Source: Flavobacterium sp. I-STPP5a
GTDB taxonomy: Bacteria > Bacteroidota > Bacteroidia > Flavobacteriales > Flavobacteriaceae
Length of the DNA stretch: 64,000 bases
Direction of reading: 5' to 3'
Assembly: GCF_009764685.1 (NCBI RefSeq)
Contig: NZ_VHLM01000019.1
Span: 157,889-221,888, forward strand
Shown here: positions 42,548-52,426 of the stretch, piece by piece
Layout: each line of letters begins with the position of its first letter
How positions within the stretch are numbered: the first letter of the stretch is position 1
Made by a program: the position numbers and the translations under genes
Notes under the pieces: model-generated
The model's input: the letters and a program-made list of their open reading frames with translations, nothing else
What the model was told of the DNA's origin: nothing
Databases searched by the model: none

Positions 42548-43444
42548 TTGAATCAAAAGGTAGTTAAGAAGTTCTCTAATTCCATCGAATTGTATATCAA
42601 AAGAGAAGATTTGTTGCATCCATTTGTTTCTGGAAATAAATTTAGAAAGCTCAAATACAATATCCTAGCGGCCAAAGAGTTTCAAGAAAAGCGGTTGCTC
42701 ACTTTTGGAGGCGCATTTTCAAACCATATTGCCGCAGTAGCGTATGCTGGTTATGAAAGTGGTTTTAAAACTATTGGTATTATTCGAGGAGATGAATTAA
42801 AGGACCAAACGGTTTTAAATCCCACATTAGCTTTTGCAAAGCAATACGGAATGGAATTTGAGTTTGTTTCAAGAGCAGAGTATCAGCACAAGAATGAACC
42901 AGAAAATCTAGCGAAATGGACCAAAAAATGGGGTGCTTTTTATTTGATTCCAGAAGGCGGAACAAATTCACTAGCCATACAAGGGTGTCAGGAAATACTA
43001 AACGAGGAGGATTGTTGTTTTGATTATATCTGTTGCTCCGTTGGAACAGGTGGGACAGTTTCAGGCCTTATAAACAGTATTTTTCCACATCAAAAAGTTT
43101 TAGGTTTTCCGGCATTAAAAGGTGATTTTTTGAAAGAGGAAATTTGTAATTTTGTATCGAATAAAAATTGGGAATTACAAACAGACTATCATTTTGGGGG
43201 GTATGGCAAGGTAAATGATACTTTAATACAATTTATCAATCAGTTTTACATTGATTTTAAAATACCTCTAGACCCTATTTATACAGGAAAAATGGTTTAT
43301 GGTGTTCTTGATTTGATGGAGAAAAATTATTTTCCCGAAAATTCAAAAATTTTAATGATCCATACAGGAGGATTGCAAGGCATTCAGGGAATGAATATCA
43401 AATTAAAAAACAAACAATTACCAACTATTGATATACATGTTTAA
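42548..43444 (+). CDS. D-cysteine desulfhydrase/ACC deaminase-like PLP enzyme
   Basis: 298 aa starting at TTG 42548 (LNQKVVKKF). The upstream TTG at 42497 lies inside a terminator and before the promoter box, so I reject it. PLP fold type II: YIKREDLLHPFVSGNKFRKLKYN holds the lysine (SGNKFRKLK), with GGAFSNHIAA and CSVGTGGTVSG binding the phosphate. Members break D-cysteine or 1-aminocyclopropane-1-carboxylate; which one is not decided by the sequence. The next gene's ATG lies 5 nt before this stop. Confidence 0.88.
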   Translation: MNQKVVKKFSNSIELYIKREDLLHPFVSGNKFRKLKYNILAAKEFQEKRLLTFGGAFSNHIAAVAYAGYESGFKTIGIIRGDELKDQTVLNPTLAFAKQYGMEFEFVSRAEYQHKNEPENLAKWTKKWGAFYLIPEGGTNSLAIQGCQEILNEEDCCFDYICCSVGTGGTVSGLINSIFPHQKVLGFPALKGDFLKEEICNFVSNKNWELQTDYHFGGYGKVNDTLIQFINQFYIDFKIPLDPIYTGKMVYGVLDLMEKNYFPENSKILMIHTGGLQGIQGMNIKLKNKQLPTIDIHV

Positions 43445-44369
43445 AAAAAATATAATAATACTTTTATTGCTTGCTCTTGTAAGTTGCAATACAGCTAAGC
43501 CAGTGATAATTACAAAAAAGGCAAATGCAAAGCCAGTTCTAAAAACTACGATAAAAACAAAACCGGAAACCAATATACCAGTAAAAAAAACAGTTATTAT
43601 AGCACCAACAAAACCTAAAGCTACCACAACAAAAAAAACAAAAGAGACTGTAAATAACACACCAAAAGAGGTAATTGTTTCTACTTCAAAAACTATAGTT
43701 ACCAGTGATGTAATTGTGTTATACGTGTCAAAATACAAGGACATAGCTATGGGGAACATGAAAAATTATGGTATTCCAGCGAGTATCATTCTTGCTCAGG
43801 GTGTTCTTGAATCTGGTGCCGGAAATGGTGATTTGGCCTTGAGTGCTAACAATCACTTTGGGATTAAATGCCATGTAGGTTGGACAGGAGAAACCGTAAA
43901 TCACGATGATGATGCCTCTCAGGAATGTTTTAGAAAATACGATAATCCTTCAGAATCTTTTAGAGATCATGCACTCTTTTTAACCAGTAGAAGTAGGTAT
44001 TCTAAATTATTTGAAAACCAAAAAGGCGATTACAAAGCATGGGCCAGAGGTTTACGGGAAGCAGGATACGCCACAGATCCTAAATATCCTGATAAATTAA
44101 TTTCATATATAGAAAGGTATCAATTGCATCAATACGATGATTTGGTTTTAGGGATTAATTCAAATGCTAAAATTAAGGAAATCACAGATGAATTGAATGT
44201 TGTAAAAGACGACTCGGTTTCTTGGAATTCTGAAAGTTATGAAGTTCAAAAAGGAGATACTTTATATTCTATTGCAAAGAAATTTGCCTTACAAGTAGAG
44301 GATTTAAAACAAAAAAATAATCTCACTGAAAACGCACTCGCTATTGGTCAGCGGTTAATTGTAAAATAA
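43437..44369 (+). CDS. Glucosaminidase-LysM lipoprotein
   Basis: 310 aa from ATG 43437 (MFKKN). Lipobox LVSC (Cys about residue 17) is followed by a Lys/Thr-rich linker (about 20-80). The glucosaminidase domain (about 95-235) has ASIILAQGVLESGAGNGDLA, NNHFGIKCH and ESFRDHALFL, where the E of LESG is the likely catalytic acid. A C-terminal LysM (about 266-310) has VQKGDTLYSIAKKF. It should cut the glycan chains of peptidoglycan. Confidence 0.92.
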   Translation: MFKKNIIILLLLALVSCNTAKPVIITKKANAKPVLKTTIKTKPETNIPVKKTVIIAPTKPKATTTKKTKETVNNTPKEVIVSTSKTIVTSDVIVLYVSKYKDIAMGNMKNYGIPASIILAQGVLESGAGNGDLALSANNHFGIKCHVGWTGETVNHDDDASQECFRKYDNPSESFRDHALFLTSRSRYSKLFENQKGDYKAWARGLREAGYATDPKYPDKLISYIERYQLHQYDDLVLGINSNAKIKEITDELNVVKDDSVSWNSESYEVQKGDTLYSIAKKFALQVEDLKQKNNLTENALAIGQRLIVK

Positions 44370-44397
44370 GTATAAACACATAATTAGTACTCATTAG

Positions 44398-45684
44398 ATG
44401 TTATATAAAAGAAGTAGTCAGCTTTTTGCTGAAGCAGAAAAAGTAATTCCTGGAGGTGTCAATTCTCCTGTTCGTGCCTTTAAAGCAGTAGGTGGTATGC
44501 CTATTTTTGTAAAAAGTGCCAAAGGTGCCTACCTGTTTGATGAAGATGGAAATAAACTAATAGATTACATCAATTCATGGGGACCAATGGTTTTAGGCCA
44601 TGCGTACGAGCCTGTCGTTGAAGCTGTAATTGAAAGAGCAAAATTAGGAACCTCTTTTGGAATGCCAACTGAGCTTGAAACCCAAATAGCTGCTTTGGCC
44701 ATAAAAATGGTACCTAATATTGATAAAATTCGTTTTGTGAATTCAGGAACAGAAGCCTGTATGAGTGCAATTCGTTTAGCGCGAGGGTATACAAAAAGAG
44801 ATAAAATCATCAAATTTGCAGGTTGTTACCATGGCCATTCGGATTCTTTTTTGATCCAAGCAGGAAGTGGCGCTATTACATTTGGTTCTCCTAATAGTCC
44901 AGGGGTAACCGCTGGAACGGCTAAGGATACTTTGCTAGCACGATACAATGATCTATCCAATGTAGCTGAATTAATTGCTGCAAATCCAAATGAAATTGCA
45001 GCTATAATTGTTGAACCTGTGGCGGGTAATATGGGTTGTATTCCACCTAAAGATGGTTTTTTAGAGGGCTTACGCCAATTGTGTACAGATAATGGAATCC
45101 TACTTATTTTTGATGAAGTAATGACCGGTTTTAGACTTGCAGCAGGCGGAGTTCAAGAACTTGTTGGAGTTACTTCAGATATTGTTTGTTTTGGAAAAGT
45201 TATTGGCGGAGGTTTACCCGTAGGAGCATTTGCAGCACGTGCAGAAATTATGAATTATCTTGCGCCATTAGGTCCTGTTTACCAAGCAGGAACTTTGTCT
45301 GGAAATCCATTGGCAATGGCCGCAGGATTAGCCATGTTACAAGCCTTAGATGCAGATAGAGACGTGTTTAATCGATTAAAAGACAAAACAACTTACTTAG
45401 CAGCAGGAATAGATAGAGTTTTGCGCAATAACAACGTGGTCTTTACAATAAATACCATTGGATCTATGATTTCAGTACATTTTGATGAAAACGCAGTGGT
45501 AGATTTTCAAACAGCTGCAAAAGGAGATAATGAAACATTCAAGAAATTCTTTCATGGCTTACTCCAAGAAGGAATTTACATAGCACCTTCAGCGTATGAG
45601 ACTTGGTTTATTACCGATGCGCTTACGTATGAGGATCTAGATTTTACCATTCAAGCCATTGATAAAGTGTCTAAAACTTTTTAA
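44398..45684 (+). CDS. hemL: Glutamate-1-semialdehyde 2,1-aminomutase
   Basis: 428 aa, the usual length. It converts glutamate-1-semialdehyde to 5-aminolevulinate for haem synthesis with PLP. Landmarks are [54 protein letters not shown] and the PLP lysine in [15 protein letters not shown]. It is followed by a strong terminator; hemA is not in the window. Confidence 0.97.
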   Translation: MLYKRSSQLFAEAEKVIPGGVNSPVRAFKAVGGMPIFVKSAKGAYLFDEDGNKLIDYINSWGPMVLGHAYEPVVEAVIERAKLGTSFGMPTELETQIAALAIKMVPNIDKIRFVNSGTEACMSAIRLARGYTKRDKIIKFAGCYHGHSDSFLIQAGSGAITFGSPNSPGVTAGTAKDTLLARYNDLSNVAELIAANPNEIAAIIVEPVAGNMGCIPPKDGFLEGLRQLCTDNGILLIFDEVMTGFRLAAGGVQELVGVTSDIVCFGKVIGGGLPVGAFAARAEIMNYLAPLGPVYQAGTLSGNPLAMAAGLAMLQALDADRDVFNRLKDKTTYLAAGIDRVLRNNNVVFTINTIGSMISVHFDENAVVDFQTAAKGDNETFKKFFHGLLQEGIYIAPSAYETWFITDALTYEDLDFTIQAIDKVSKTF

Positions 45685-45718
45685 AAAAAGGTTTGACGTA
45701 AATAATATTTACATAAAA

Positions 45719-45758
45719 ATGCCCCAAAAAAGTTTATACTATTTGGGGCATTTTTTAT
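45719..45758. terminator. Bidirectional terminator after hemL
   Basis: The 10-bp stem ATGCCCCAAA/TTTGGGGCAT has A-run and T-run flanks. It serves hemL and the convergent gene at 45770. Confidence 0.88.
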
Positions 45759-45769
45759 AAAATAAGTTT

Positions 45770-46237
45770 TTATTTTCTGTGAGACTCTAATCTATTTGCT
45801 TTTTTACCATGCTGATACGCTAGCCTTTTAGCAGCTCGCTGGTGTCTTTCTGTTCTTGAAGCATCCCATTTTTTAAACTGCTCGTTTGAAAGAATTTTTT
45901 TCATTCGTTCTTTCATCACAATTTGATTGTCTAGTATTTGGTTTTTAAGCTCAAAACGCTCATTAGATGTTAGTTGTTTTTTTTCTGCCGTTTTGTTTGC
46001 TTTTCTATCAGCAAGCAGCGCTTCACGTTTAGTGCTTTGTTCAACAAGAAGTGAACTAATTTCTTTTTGCTGAGATGCATTAAGATCTAGTTCCAGAGTC
46101 ATTTTCTTGACCTGTAAGGCTCTTTTTTGATCGGTACTCATACGTTCCATTTTAGCACCCTCAGTTCTTGTTTTTCTTTCTTGCGCTTGACTTGTTATTC
46201 CAAAAGCCAAAACCATTACAATCAATAATTTTTTCAT
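45770..46237 (-). CDS. Periplasmic helical protein, Spy/DUF4890-like
   Basis: 155 aa. A signal peptide (about 1-18, ending TSQAQ) leads into a highly charged helical protein: MTLELDLNASQQKEISSLL, KKQLTSNERFELKNQILDNQ and ERMKKILSNEQFKKWDASR. The spacing of 'L....Q...' elements is like Spy/CpxP-type periplasmic proteins and DUF4890. A chaperone or stress role is possible but not shown. Confidence 0.8.
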   Translation of the reverse strand: MKKLLIVMVLAFGITSQAQERKTRTEGAKMERMSTDQKRALQVKKMTLELDLNASQQKEISSLLVEQSTKREALLADRKANKTAEKKQLTSNERFELKNQILDNQIVMKERMKKILSNEQFKKWDASRTERHQRAAKRLAYQHGKKANRLESHRK

Positions 46238-47060
46238 TTTTTTTAGTTTTAAAGTTTATTGCTATAGGACAAATGCAAAACAAAAAAGTTTAATACTTAA
46301 CAAAAATTTATTATTTTTAAGTGTTGAAAATTAATGAGTTGTAAGTCTTTTAGAGCGAGTTATATGCTGTGGTTTAATTGATACAGCAATAGTGATTTTG
46401 TGTATTATGAATGTACAAATGAAAAATGTGAAGTATATGGTATAATGTAATGACGAATGGTCAAAACAAGTGTATTTAAAATTTACATAAGACTTTATTT
46501 TTTAAAATTCTCTTAAGTAAAGAAAATTTTTAGTGTGATAAAGGGAAGTAGTTCTGTGTTAGGGATGCTAAAAATACCTTAGGATCTTTTTTTGTAATAT
46601 TTTTTTAATTGTGAAATGAAGTCACTTTCAAAAGTCTAACCTATTTGAAAATAAAAAACCGACTTAATTTAAGTTTTGCTTCCTTACCAAGCGTAGTGTT
46701 TTGTCTTAGAAAGCCATTTCACTTAATAAGGATGATCTAAACAATATGATGGTGGCAACAGTTGCTCTAAATGTAAAGTTTACAGATTTGTCAAGTAATA
46801 ACACTTTTATTACCAGCAACGCAGGTAATCTATCTGTTTCAACTTGTAGTGTTGCAATCGTTGTATTGCTCAACTCAGGAAATATTGTCAGTATTAATTA
46901 TAGACTAGTAACGCGGCAATTGTACGGTTTGTGTTAGTCAAGCCGTTTGTGTGTTAGTAACGAAAAAAGTGGCGTAGCAACTGTATGAAGTTCAGCTATT
47001 TTTGTAGTTGTAGTTGCACCTGTGAATGTTTCTTAATGTGATTTTTAATTAAAATTGATT
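46238..47060. other. Gene-free stretch of about 0.8 kb
   Basis: Long stretch with no convincing gene. A 63-codon ORF at 46746-46937 (VATVALNVKFTDLSSNNTFI) is S/T/N/V-rich and could be a scrap of a repetitive surface protein, but has no start context or partner. I see no repeat or RNA structure. Confidence 0.5.
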
Positions 47061-47064
47061 CAAA

Positions 47065-47096
47065 AAAAAGGAACTCCAAAATGAAGTTCCTTTTTA
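47065..47096 (-). terminator. Terminator of lysS
   Basis: The stem AAAAAGGAACT/AGTTCCTTTTT (47065-47075 with 47085-47095) lies just downstream of the lysS stop on the minus strand. Confidence 0.85.
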
Positions 47097-47116
47097 ATTT
47101 TATTTTTTTAATCAAC

Positions 47117-48826
47117 TTATTCTTTTAATCTACAAGATTTTACATCACCATCAACTACAACTTCGGTCATTCCTAAAGAAGAAAGGTTTTTCATAGCTTT
47201 GTCCCATTTTTTACCACTCAATTGCGATTGGATTTTCAATAAACCAAATTCCATTTGATTGTTATTTACTTGTAAAAGCGTTACAATTAATTTTTCGTCT
47301 TCTTCAAGCTCAATTTTTACTTGTTTTTTCTCAGGACGCATTTGTGGAAACAACAATACTTCTTGAATAGAAGAATTATTAGTTAAAAACATCATCAAAC
47401 GATCCATTCCAATTCCTAATCCAGACGTAGGTGGCATTCCATATTCTAATGCTCTCAAGAAATCTTCATCAATAGTACCGTTCGCTTCGTCATCACCTTT
47501 TTCTGCTAAGCGCATTTGGTCCTCAAAACGCTCTCTTTGATCAATAGGATCATTAAGTTCTGAGTAGGCATTGGCAACTTCTTTACCACAAACCATTAAT
47601 TCAAAACGTTCTGTAAGTTCTGGATTATCACGGTGTTGTTTACAAAGCGGAGACATTTCTTTTGGATAATCAGTAATAAACGTAGGTTGAATGTAGTTTC
47701 CTTCGCATTTAGCGCCAAAAATTTCATCAATTAATTTTCCTTTACCCATGGTTTTGTCCACATCAATACCCATGCCTCTAGCAGCTTCAAACAATTCTGC
47801 TTCTGTTTTTCCAGAAATATCAAAACCGGTAAAATGCTTAATAGAATCCGTCATGGTAACACGTGCATACGGTGCTTTAAAATTTACCGTATGTTCGCCA
47901 AAAATAGCTTCGCTAGTTCCGTTAACCGCTATTGCGCAGTGTTCTAGCAGGTTTTCGGTAAATTTCATCATCCAGTTGTAGTCTTTGTAGGCTACATATA
48001 TTTCCATGGCAGTAAATTCTGGATTATGCGTTCTGTCCATTCCTTCATTACGAAAGTTTTTAGAGAATTCATAAACCCCATCAAATCCACCTACAATCAA
48101 TCTTTTTAAATACAATTCATTTGCAATACGCATGTAAAGCGGAATGTCAAGTGAGTTGTGGTGTGTAATAAACGGTCTAGCCGCAGCACCACCAGGAATA
48201 GGCTGTAAAACAGGAGTTTCAACTTCAAGATATCCTTTATCATTAAAAAAAGAACGCATAGCGTTAAACAATTTAGTTCTCTTAATAAAAGTAGCTTTTA
48301 CATGATCATTTACAGTCAAATCTACATAACGACGGCGGTATCTTTGTTCAGGATCTGCAAAGGCATCGTAAGTTTTTCCGTCAGCATCTGTTTTTACAAC
48401 AGGCAATGGTTTTAGTGCTTTAGATAGAACACTAAGTTCATGAACATGCACTGATATTTCACCTACTTGTGTCTTAAAAACCGTACCTCGCACACCTATG
48501 AAATCACCAATATCCAATAATTTTTTGAAAACAACATTGTACATCGTTTTCTCCTCATCATTTGAAATATCATCACGAGAAATATATACTTGTATACGTC
48601 CTTCGGCATCTTTCAATTCAGCAAATGAAGCTTTCCCCATAATGCGTTTTCCCATCAATCTACCTGCTAAAACTACCTCTTTGCCTTCGAATTTTTCAAA
48701 GTCAGCAAGTATTTCGCTTGAGTAAACTGTTGTAACAAATTCTGCTGCAGGATAAGGCTCAATGCCTAGGTTTCGCAATTCTGTGAGAGCCTCTCTACGT
48801 AATATTTCTTGTTCAGATAATGCCAT
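47117..48826 (-). CDS. lysS: Lysine-tRNA ligase (class II)
   Basis: 569 aa. An OB-fold anticodon domain (about 45-150, GKEVVLAGRLMGKRIMGKASF) precedes a class II core: FIKRTKLFNAMRSFFNDKGYLEVETPVLQ (motif 1), FRNEGMDRTHNPEFTAMEIY (motif 2) and GMPPTSGLGIGMDRLMMFL (motif 3). A C-terminal tail of about 65 residues after the LLFPQMRPEKK end of the core is longer than in the E. coli enzyme and seems usual in this phylum. Transcribed alone from a TATCTTTG box. Confidence 0.97.
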   Translation of the reverse strand: MALSEQEILRREALTELRNLGIEPYPAAEFVTTVYSSEILADFEKFEGKEVVLAGRLMGKRIMGKASFAELKDAEGRIQVYISRDDISNDEEKTMYNVVFKKLLDIGDFIGVRGTVFKTQVGEISVHVHELSVLSKALKPLPVVKTDADGKTYDAFADPEQRYRRRYVDLTVNDHVKATFIKRTKLFNAMRSFFNDKGYLEVETPVLQPIPGGAAARPFITHHNSLDIPLYMRIANELYLKRLIVGGFDGVYEFSKNFRNEGMDRTHNPEFTAMEIYVAYKDYNWMMKFTENLLEHCAIAVNGTSEAIFGEHTVNFKAPYARVTMTDSIKHFTGFDISGKTEAELFEAARGMGIDVDKTMGKGKLIDEIFGAKCEGNYIQPTFITDYPKEMSPLCKQHRDNPELTERFELMVCGKEVANAYSELNDPIDQRERFEDQMRLAEKGDDEANGTIDEDFLRALEYGMPPTSGLGIGMDRLMMFLTNNSSIQEVLLFPQMRPEKKQVKIELEEDEKLIVTLLQVNNNQMEFGLLKIQSQLSGKKWDKAMKNLSSLGMTEVVVDGDVKSCRLKE

Positions 48827-48847
48827 TATATGCTGTTTTTAAGTCTG

Positions 48848-48855
48848 CAAAGATA
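48848..48855 (-). promoter_or_regulatory. -7 box for lysS
   Basis: TATCTTTG on the minus strand, 21 nt before the lysS start. Confidence 0.65.
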
Positions 48856-48931
48856 CTATTTAAGTTTTAAAAATTAAAGTTTATCAAGGCCCCTTTTTTT
48901 TCTTTTTTGATGCACACAATCATCTTTCAAT

Positions 48932-49012
48932 TGGCGTCTATTCCTGCTATTCGCTCTATCTTTTTTTCTTGTTTTTACAAGAAAAAAAGGATGCCGCTGC
49001 TATCAGGGCAAT
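48932..49012. repeat. Dispersed intergenic repeat, copy C
   Basis: GCGTCTATTCCTGCTATTCG, then an imperfect hairpin TTTTTTTCTTG...CAAGAAAAAAA, then GGATGCCGCTGCTATCAGGG. It aligns over its whole length with copy D (59221-59299). Confidence 0.8.
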
Positions 49013-49059
49013 ACTAGAAAATTTATTTTTTCAGGAGTCTAAAAGTAGTATAATTCATG

Positions 49060-49067
49060 TATATTTG
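49060..49067 (+). promoter_or_regulatory. -7 box for lipoprotein 49093
   Basis: TATATTTG, 25 nt before the start. Confidence 0.6.
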
Positions 49068-49092
49068 TCTTTAATATATCACCCTAACTCTT

Positions 49093-49818
49093 ATGAAAAA
49101 ATACTTAGGTTTAATAGGCCTCATTTTATTGACAAGTTGTCAAATTACCGAAACACTTACCATAAACAGTGATGGATCGGGTAAAATAACTCAAGAAGTT
49201 TTAAGGGATGAGCAAAGCTATCAATTGTTAGTGGGAGAGGAATATTCTAAAGAAGAAGAATACCAAGATACTACCTATGTTTTTAAGGATGTCATCGCTA
49301 AAAACCAAGAAACTTTTTCGAGACTGACAAAATTTGAAAAAGAGGTTTTCGGAAAATTCAATCCAGTAACGGTTCATATAAAAAAGAGTTCAATCGAAAA
49401 ACATTTCAAAACTACTTTTACGCAAGAATTTAAGGGGGTTGAAGAAGTGGCCGACCTTTTAAAAACTGAAAATTATGTAAGCGATATTATTCATAATTAT
49501 GCATTGGCTGCCGAGGAACATTATTTTAGTGTACAATATAGCTATGATGGTAATATTTTCAAACGGATTGTTAAAATCACAGATCCAGAAAGACTTAAAA
49601 CGGAGCAAGCAAGAGTAGAGGCTAACAAAAAATATTACGCTTCATTAAAACTAGTAGAAAATTTTGTGCTCAAATACCAGTTTCCATTAAAAATAAAATC
49701 GGTTTCAAACCCAAATGCTAAAATTAGTTCTGATCAAAAATCATTGCAATTAGATTTTAAAATCACAGATTGTCTGTACAATCCAGACAGTACTAATCTG
49801 GAGGTGGTTTTGGAGTAA
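49093..49818 (+). CDS. Unknown lipoprotein, paralogue of next gene
   Basis: 241 aa. Lipobox LTSC (Cys about residue 16), then ITETLTINSDGSGKITQEV. The C-terminal block YQFPLKIKSVSNPNAKISSDQKSLQL parallels YHFPKKIKSISLKDAKISED in the next gene, so the two are tandem paralogues. Membrane-anchored, function unknown. Confidence 0.85.
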   Translation: MKKYLGLIGLILLTSCQITETLTINSDGSGKITQEVLRDEQSYQLLVGEEYSKEEEYQDTTYVFKDVIAKNQETFSRLTKFEKEVFGKFNPVTVHIKKSSIEKHFKTTFTQEFKGVEEVADLLKTENYVSDIIHNYALAAEEHYFSVQYSYDGNIFKRIVKITDPERLKTEQARVEANKKYYASLKLVENFVLKYQFPLKIKSVSNPNAKISSDQKSLQLDFKITDCLYNPDSTNLEVVLE

Positions 49819-49850
49819 TAATGAGTTCGGATTCTTTTGTAAAGAGTTTG

Positions 49851-49858
49851 TATATTTG
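49851..49858 (+). promoter_or_regulatory. -7 box for lipoprotein 49873
   Basis: TATATTTG, 14 nt before the start at 49873. It gives the second paralogue its own promoter. Confidence 0.6.
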
Positions 49859-49872
49859 AACAAAAAAATAAT

Positions 49873-50664
49873 ATGAAAAAAATAGCAGTATTTCTTTTGG
49901 TTCTCATTTCAATAGTGAGTTGTACCATAAAAGAGAAAATGGTAATAAATGAAAATGGTTCAGGAACATTTTCGTATGGTTTTGATATGGCTGCTTTATT
50001 AAAAATGGGAGGGCCAAAAAGTGATTCTACAAAAGTTTCTAAAAATGTAGATACCGTTTTTACATTCAAGGAAATGTTTGCAAAAATGAGTGATAGCATT
50101 GGTAAACTCTCTATCGTAGAAAAAGAACAGTTAAAATTACTTGAGGATTTTAAAATCAATTTAAAAGTAAATGAAGAAAAACAGCTGTTTGAATACAATA
50201 TGACATTTGATTTTGCGTCTTTAGATAGCTTGAAAAATATGGTGTCTCCTCTAAAAAGTGCTGAGGTTTTGTCATTATCAGATAAAAGGTTAGGAGGTAA
50301 GGTTTCTAAAAAATCAGAGGACGAGAATGATTATAGAACTTCGTTTGTTTATGATGGTACTAGTTTTGAAAAGAAAGTATTAGATAAGAATAATAAAGAA
50401 ATAAAAAATGCAGTGTCTACTTCTAGAAATAAAAAAAAGAGTGCTAAAAAAGAAGCTGATGATGAATTCTCAAAAAAAATGCAGGATATGTTTAAGGAAT
50501 GTAAATATTCTTTAGAATATCATTTCCCAAAAAAGATAAAAAGCATCTCATTAAAGGATGCTAAGATTTCAGAAGATAAAAAAAGCTTTGTTGTTGAGAT
50601 ACCTATAGAAAACTTAAAAGAGAATAGTGATCAACTAGGATTTAAAGTGCTGTTTGAAAATTAA
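49873..50664 (+). CDS. Unknown lipoprotein, paralogue of previous gene
   Basis: 263 aa. Lipobox IVSC (Cys about residue 17), then TIKEKMVINENGSGTFSYGF, the same N-terminal pattern as the gene at 49093. The middle is more diverged and carries a Lys-rich segment (SRNKKKSAKKEADDEF, about 195). It is followed 5 nt later by lipB and is probably co-transcribed with it. No function is proposed. Confidence 0.85.
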   Translation: MKKIAVFLLVLISIVSCTIKEKMVINENGSGTFSYGFDMAALLKMGGPKSDSTKVSKNVDTVFTFKEMFAKMSDSIGKLSIVEKEQLKLLEDFKINLKVNEEKQLFEYNMTFDFASLDSLKNMVSPLKSAEVLSLSDKRLGGKVSKKSEDENDYRTSFVYDGTSFEKKVLDKNNKEIKNAVSTSRNKKKSAKKEADDEFSKKMQDMFKECKYSLEYHFPKKIKSISLKDAKISEDKKSFVVEIPIENLKENSDQLGFKVLFEN

Positions 50665-50669
50665 ATAAA

Positions 50670-51374
50670 ATGAACAAAGAAATCCAACTTCAAGATCTAG
50701 GAAATAATGATTACAAGGCTACTTGGGAATACCAAGAAGAATTATTTAAGGGTATTGTAGATTTAAAAATTCGGAATCGTCGAGAGGAACTTGAATTGAC
50801 TACGCCTAATTATTTTCTTTTTGTAGAGCATCCGCATGTATATACACTTGGTAAAAGCGGTGACTTGACTAACTTGCTTTTATCTGAAAAGCAATTGGAA
50901 GCCAAAGGTGCTACTTTTTATAAAATTAATAGAGGCGGTGATATTACCTACCACGGCCCAGGACAAATAGTAGGCTACCCAATTATCGATTTAGAAAATT
51001 TTTTCACAGACATTCACAAGTACCTTCGTTTATTAGAAGAGTCAATTATTCTTACGCTACAAGAATACGGTCTTGCCTGTGGGCGTAGCGAAGGGGAGAC
51101 AGGTGTTTGGCTTGGTGTAGGAACACCATTTGCTAGAAAAATATGTGCCATGGGAGTTCGAGCATCGCGATGGGTTACCATGCATGGGTTTGCATTGAAT
51201 GTAAATGTAGACTTAGGTTATTTTGATAATATTATTCCTTGTGGTATAAAAGGAAAAGCTGTGACTTCACTAAATGTGGAGCTAGGAGTAAAAGAAGTGA
51301 ATGAAAGTGAAGTAAAAGAAAAAATCCTGCATCATTTTAAAAATCTTTTTGAGTGTACTTTGGTTAAAGAATAA
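50670..51374 (+). CDS. lipB: Octanoyl-ACP:protein N-octanoyltransferase
   Basis: 234 aa, usual length for LipB. It transfers octanoate from ACP to lipoyl domains. Landmarks are LFVEHPHVYTLGKSG, INRGGDITYHGPGQIVGYPI, RKICAMGVRASRWVTMHGFALNV and the active-site region IIPCGIKGKAVTSLNVE with the conserved Cys and Lys. It starts 5 nt after the lipoprotein gene. Confidence 0.95.
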   Translation: MNKEIQLQDLGNNDYKATWEYQEELFKGIVDLKIRNRREELELTTPNYFLFVEHPHVYTLGKSGDLTNLLLSEKQLEAKGATFYKINRGGDITYHGPGQIVGYPIIDLENFFTDIHKYLRLLEESIILTLQEYGLACGRSEGETGVWLGVGTPFARKICAMGVRASRWVTMHGFALNVNVDLGYFDNIIPCGIKGKAVTSLNVELGVKEVNESEVKEKILHHFKNLFECTLVKE

Positions 51375-51583
51375 ACTTTAAAAAGTTCATAGACTTATTT
51401 TCTAATTTATAAAAAGGTATAGATGAACTCAAGTTTATTTTTCAATTATCAACTTTTTTGTCTTAAATGAAACTTTTTTTTTGATTATATGTATAGGTAG
51501 AATTTTTCATGAAATATATAACTTCATATAGGCTTCATTGAAAGTTTTAAAAAAGTATAATTCTAGTAATTTGATTGGTTATT

Positions 51584-52243
51584 CTATAAATTAAGCTTTA
51601 ATTGTTCAGGTAGAAGTCTAAAACTCAAACGATGGTATTTTGTGATACCATATTTTTTTATAGCCTCTCTATGGTCTTTAGTGGGGTATCCTTTATTTTT
51701 ATTCCAGTTATACATAGGGAATTCTTCATGAATACGGTTCATGTATTCATCCCTATATGTTTTGGCTAGTATTGAAGCTGCAGCTATACTTTGGTACTTA
51801 GCATCACCTTTTATTATACATGCACTTGGCGTGTTAGTTAAGAAGACTATTTCATCTGCAGTAAAAAGTAAACCGCCGCGATTTTTAATTCCAGTTTTAG
51901 GTAAAAAAGGAGAGTTGCCATCTATAATTATTGATAAAGGCTTTGGATTTAATTGTAAAATACACTCCTGCATGGCTTTTATTGATGCGTTCAAAATATT
52001 TATGTCATCAATAATTATAGGTTCTAGATGTGTTATTGCGAAAGTGACCGCAGTTTCTTGAATAATAGGTCTTAAGTCATTTCTGTTTTTAGCAGATAAT
52101 TTTTTACTATCGTTCAACAAAGGAATACTACGGTTTTCAGGAAGTATTACTGCGGCTGCTGTAACAGGTCCAGCTAAACAGCCTCTTCCGGCTTCGTCAG
52201 CTCCTGCTTCTAGGGATGTACTCAAATGGTGAGATAGCAACAT
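51584..52243 (-). CDS. rnhB: Ribonuclease HII
   Basis: 219 aa from MLLSHHL; a longer frame to 52327 adds an unlikely hydrophobic extension. It cuts RNA in RNA/DNA hybrids. Active-site signature [16 protein letters not shown] (DE..GRG), then IIDGNSPF and [21 protein letters not shown], which supply the remaining acidic residues. Divergent from the SusC gene. Confidence 0.95.
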   Translation of the reverse strand: MLLSHHLSTSLEAGADEAGRGCLAGPVTAAAVILPENRSIPLLNDSKKLSAKNRNDLRPIIQETAVTFAITHLEPIIIDDINILNASIKAMQECILQLNPKPLSIIIDGNSPFLPKTGIKNRGGLLFTADEIVFLTNTPSACIIKGDAKYQSIAAASILAKTYRDEYMNRIHEEFPMYNWNKNKGYPTKDHREAIKKYGITKYHRLSFRLLPEQLKLNL

Positions 52244-52426
52244 ATATTTTTTTTGTAAAATTAGGATTAAAATTAATGAGTTTGTTTTTTTTAAGTTTAA
52301 AACGTGCGTAATTAGTACTATTAACATTAATAGTGTAATTTGATTTGTGTTAAATTTTCTAAAAATTTGTTTCTTTGATATTTTATTATGATTTTTGTAA
52401 CATAACTAAATCAAAACATATTTAAT

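Noticed and set aside
46746..46937. 63-codon S/N-rich ORF
   Set aside because: There is no promoter box, neighbour or family pattern; low complexity makes a chance ORF likely.
52244..52327. N-terminal extension of RNase HII
   Set aside because: 28 hydrophobic residues before MLLSHHL do not fit a cytoplasmic nuclease.
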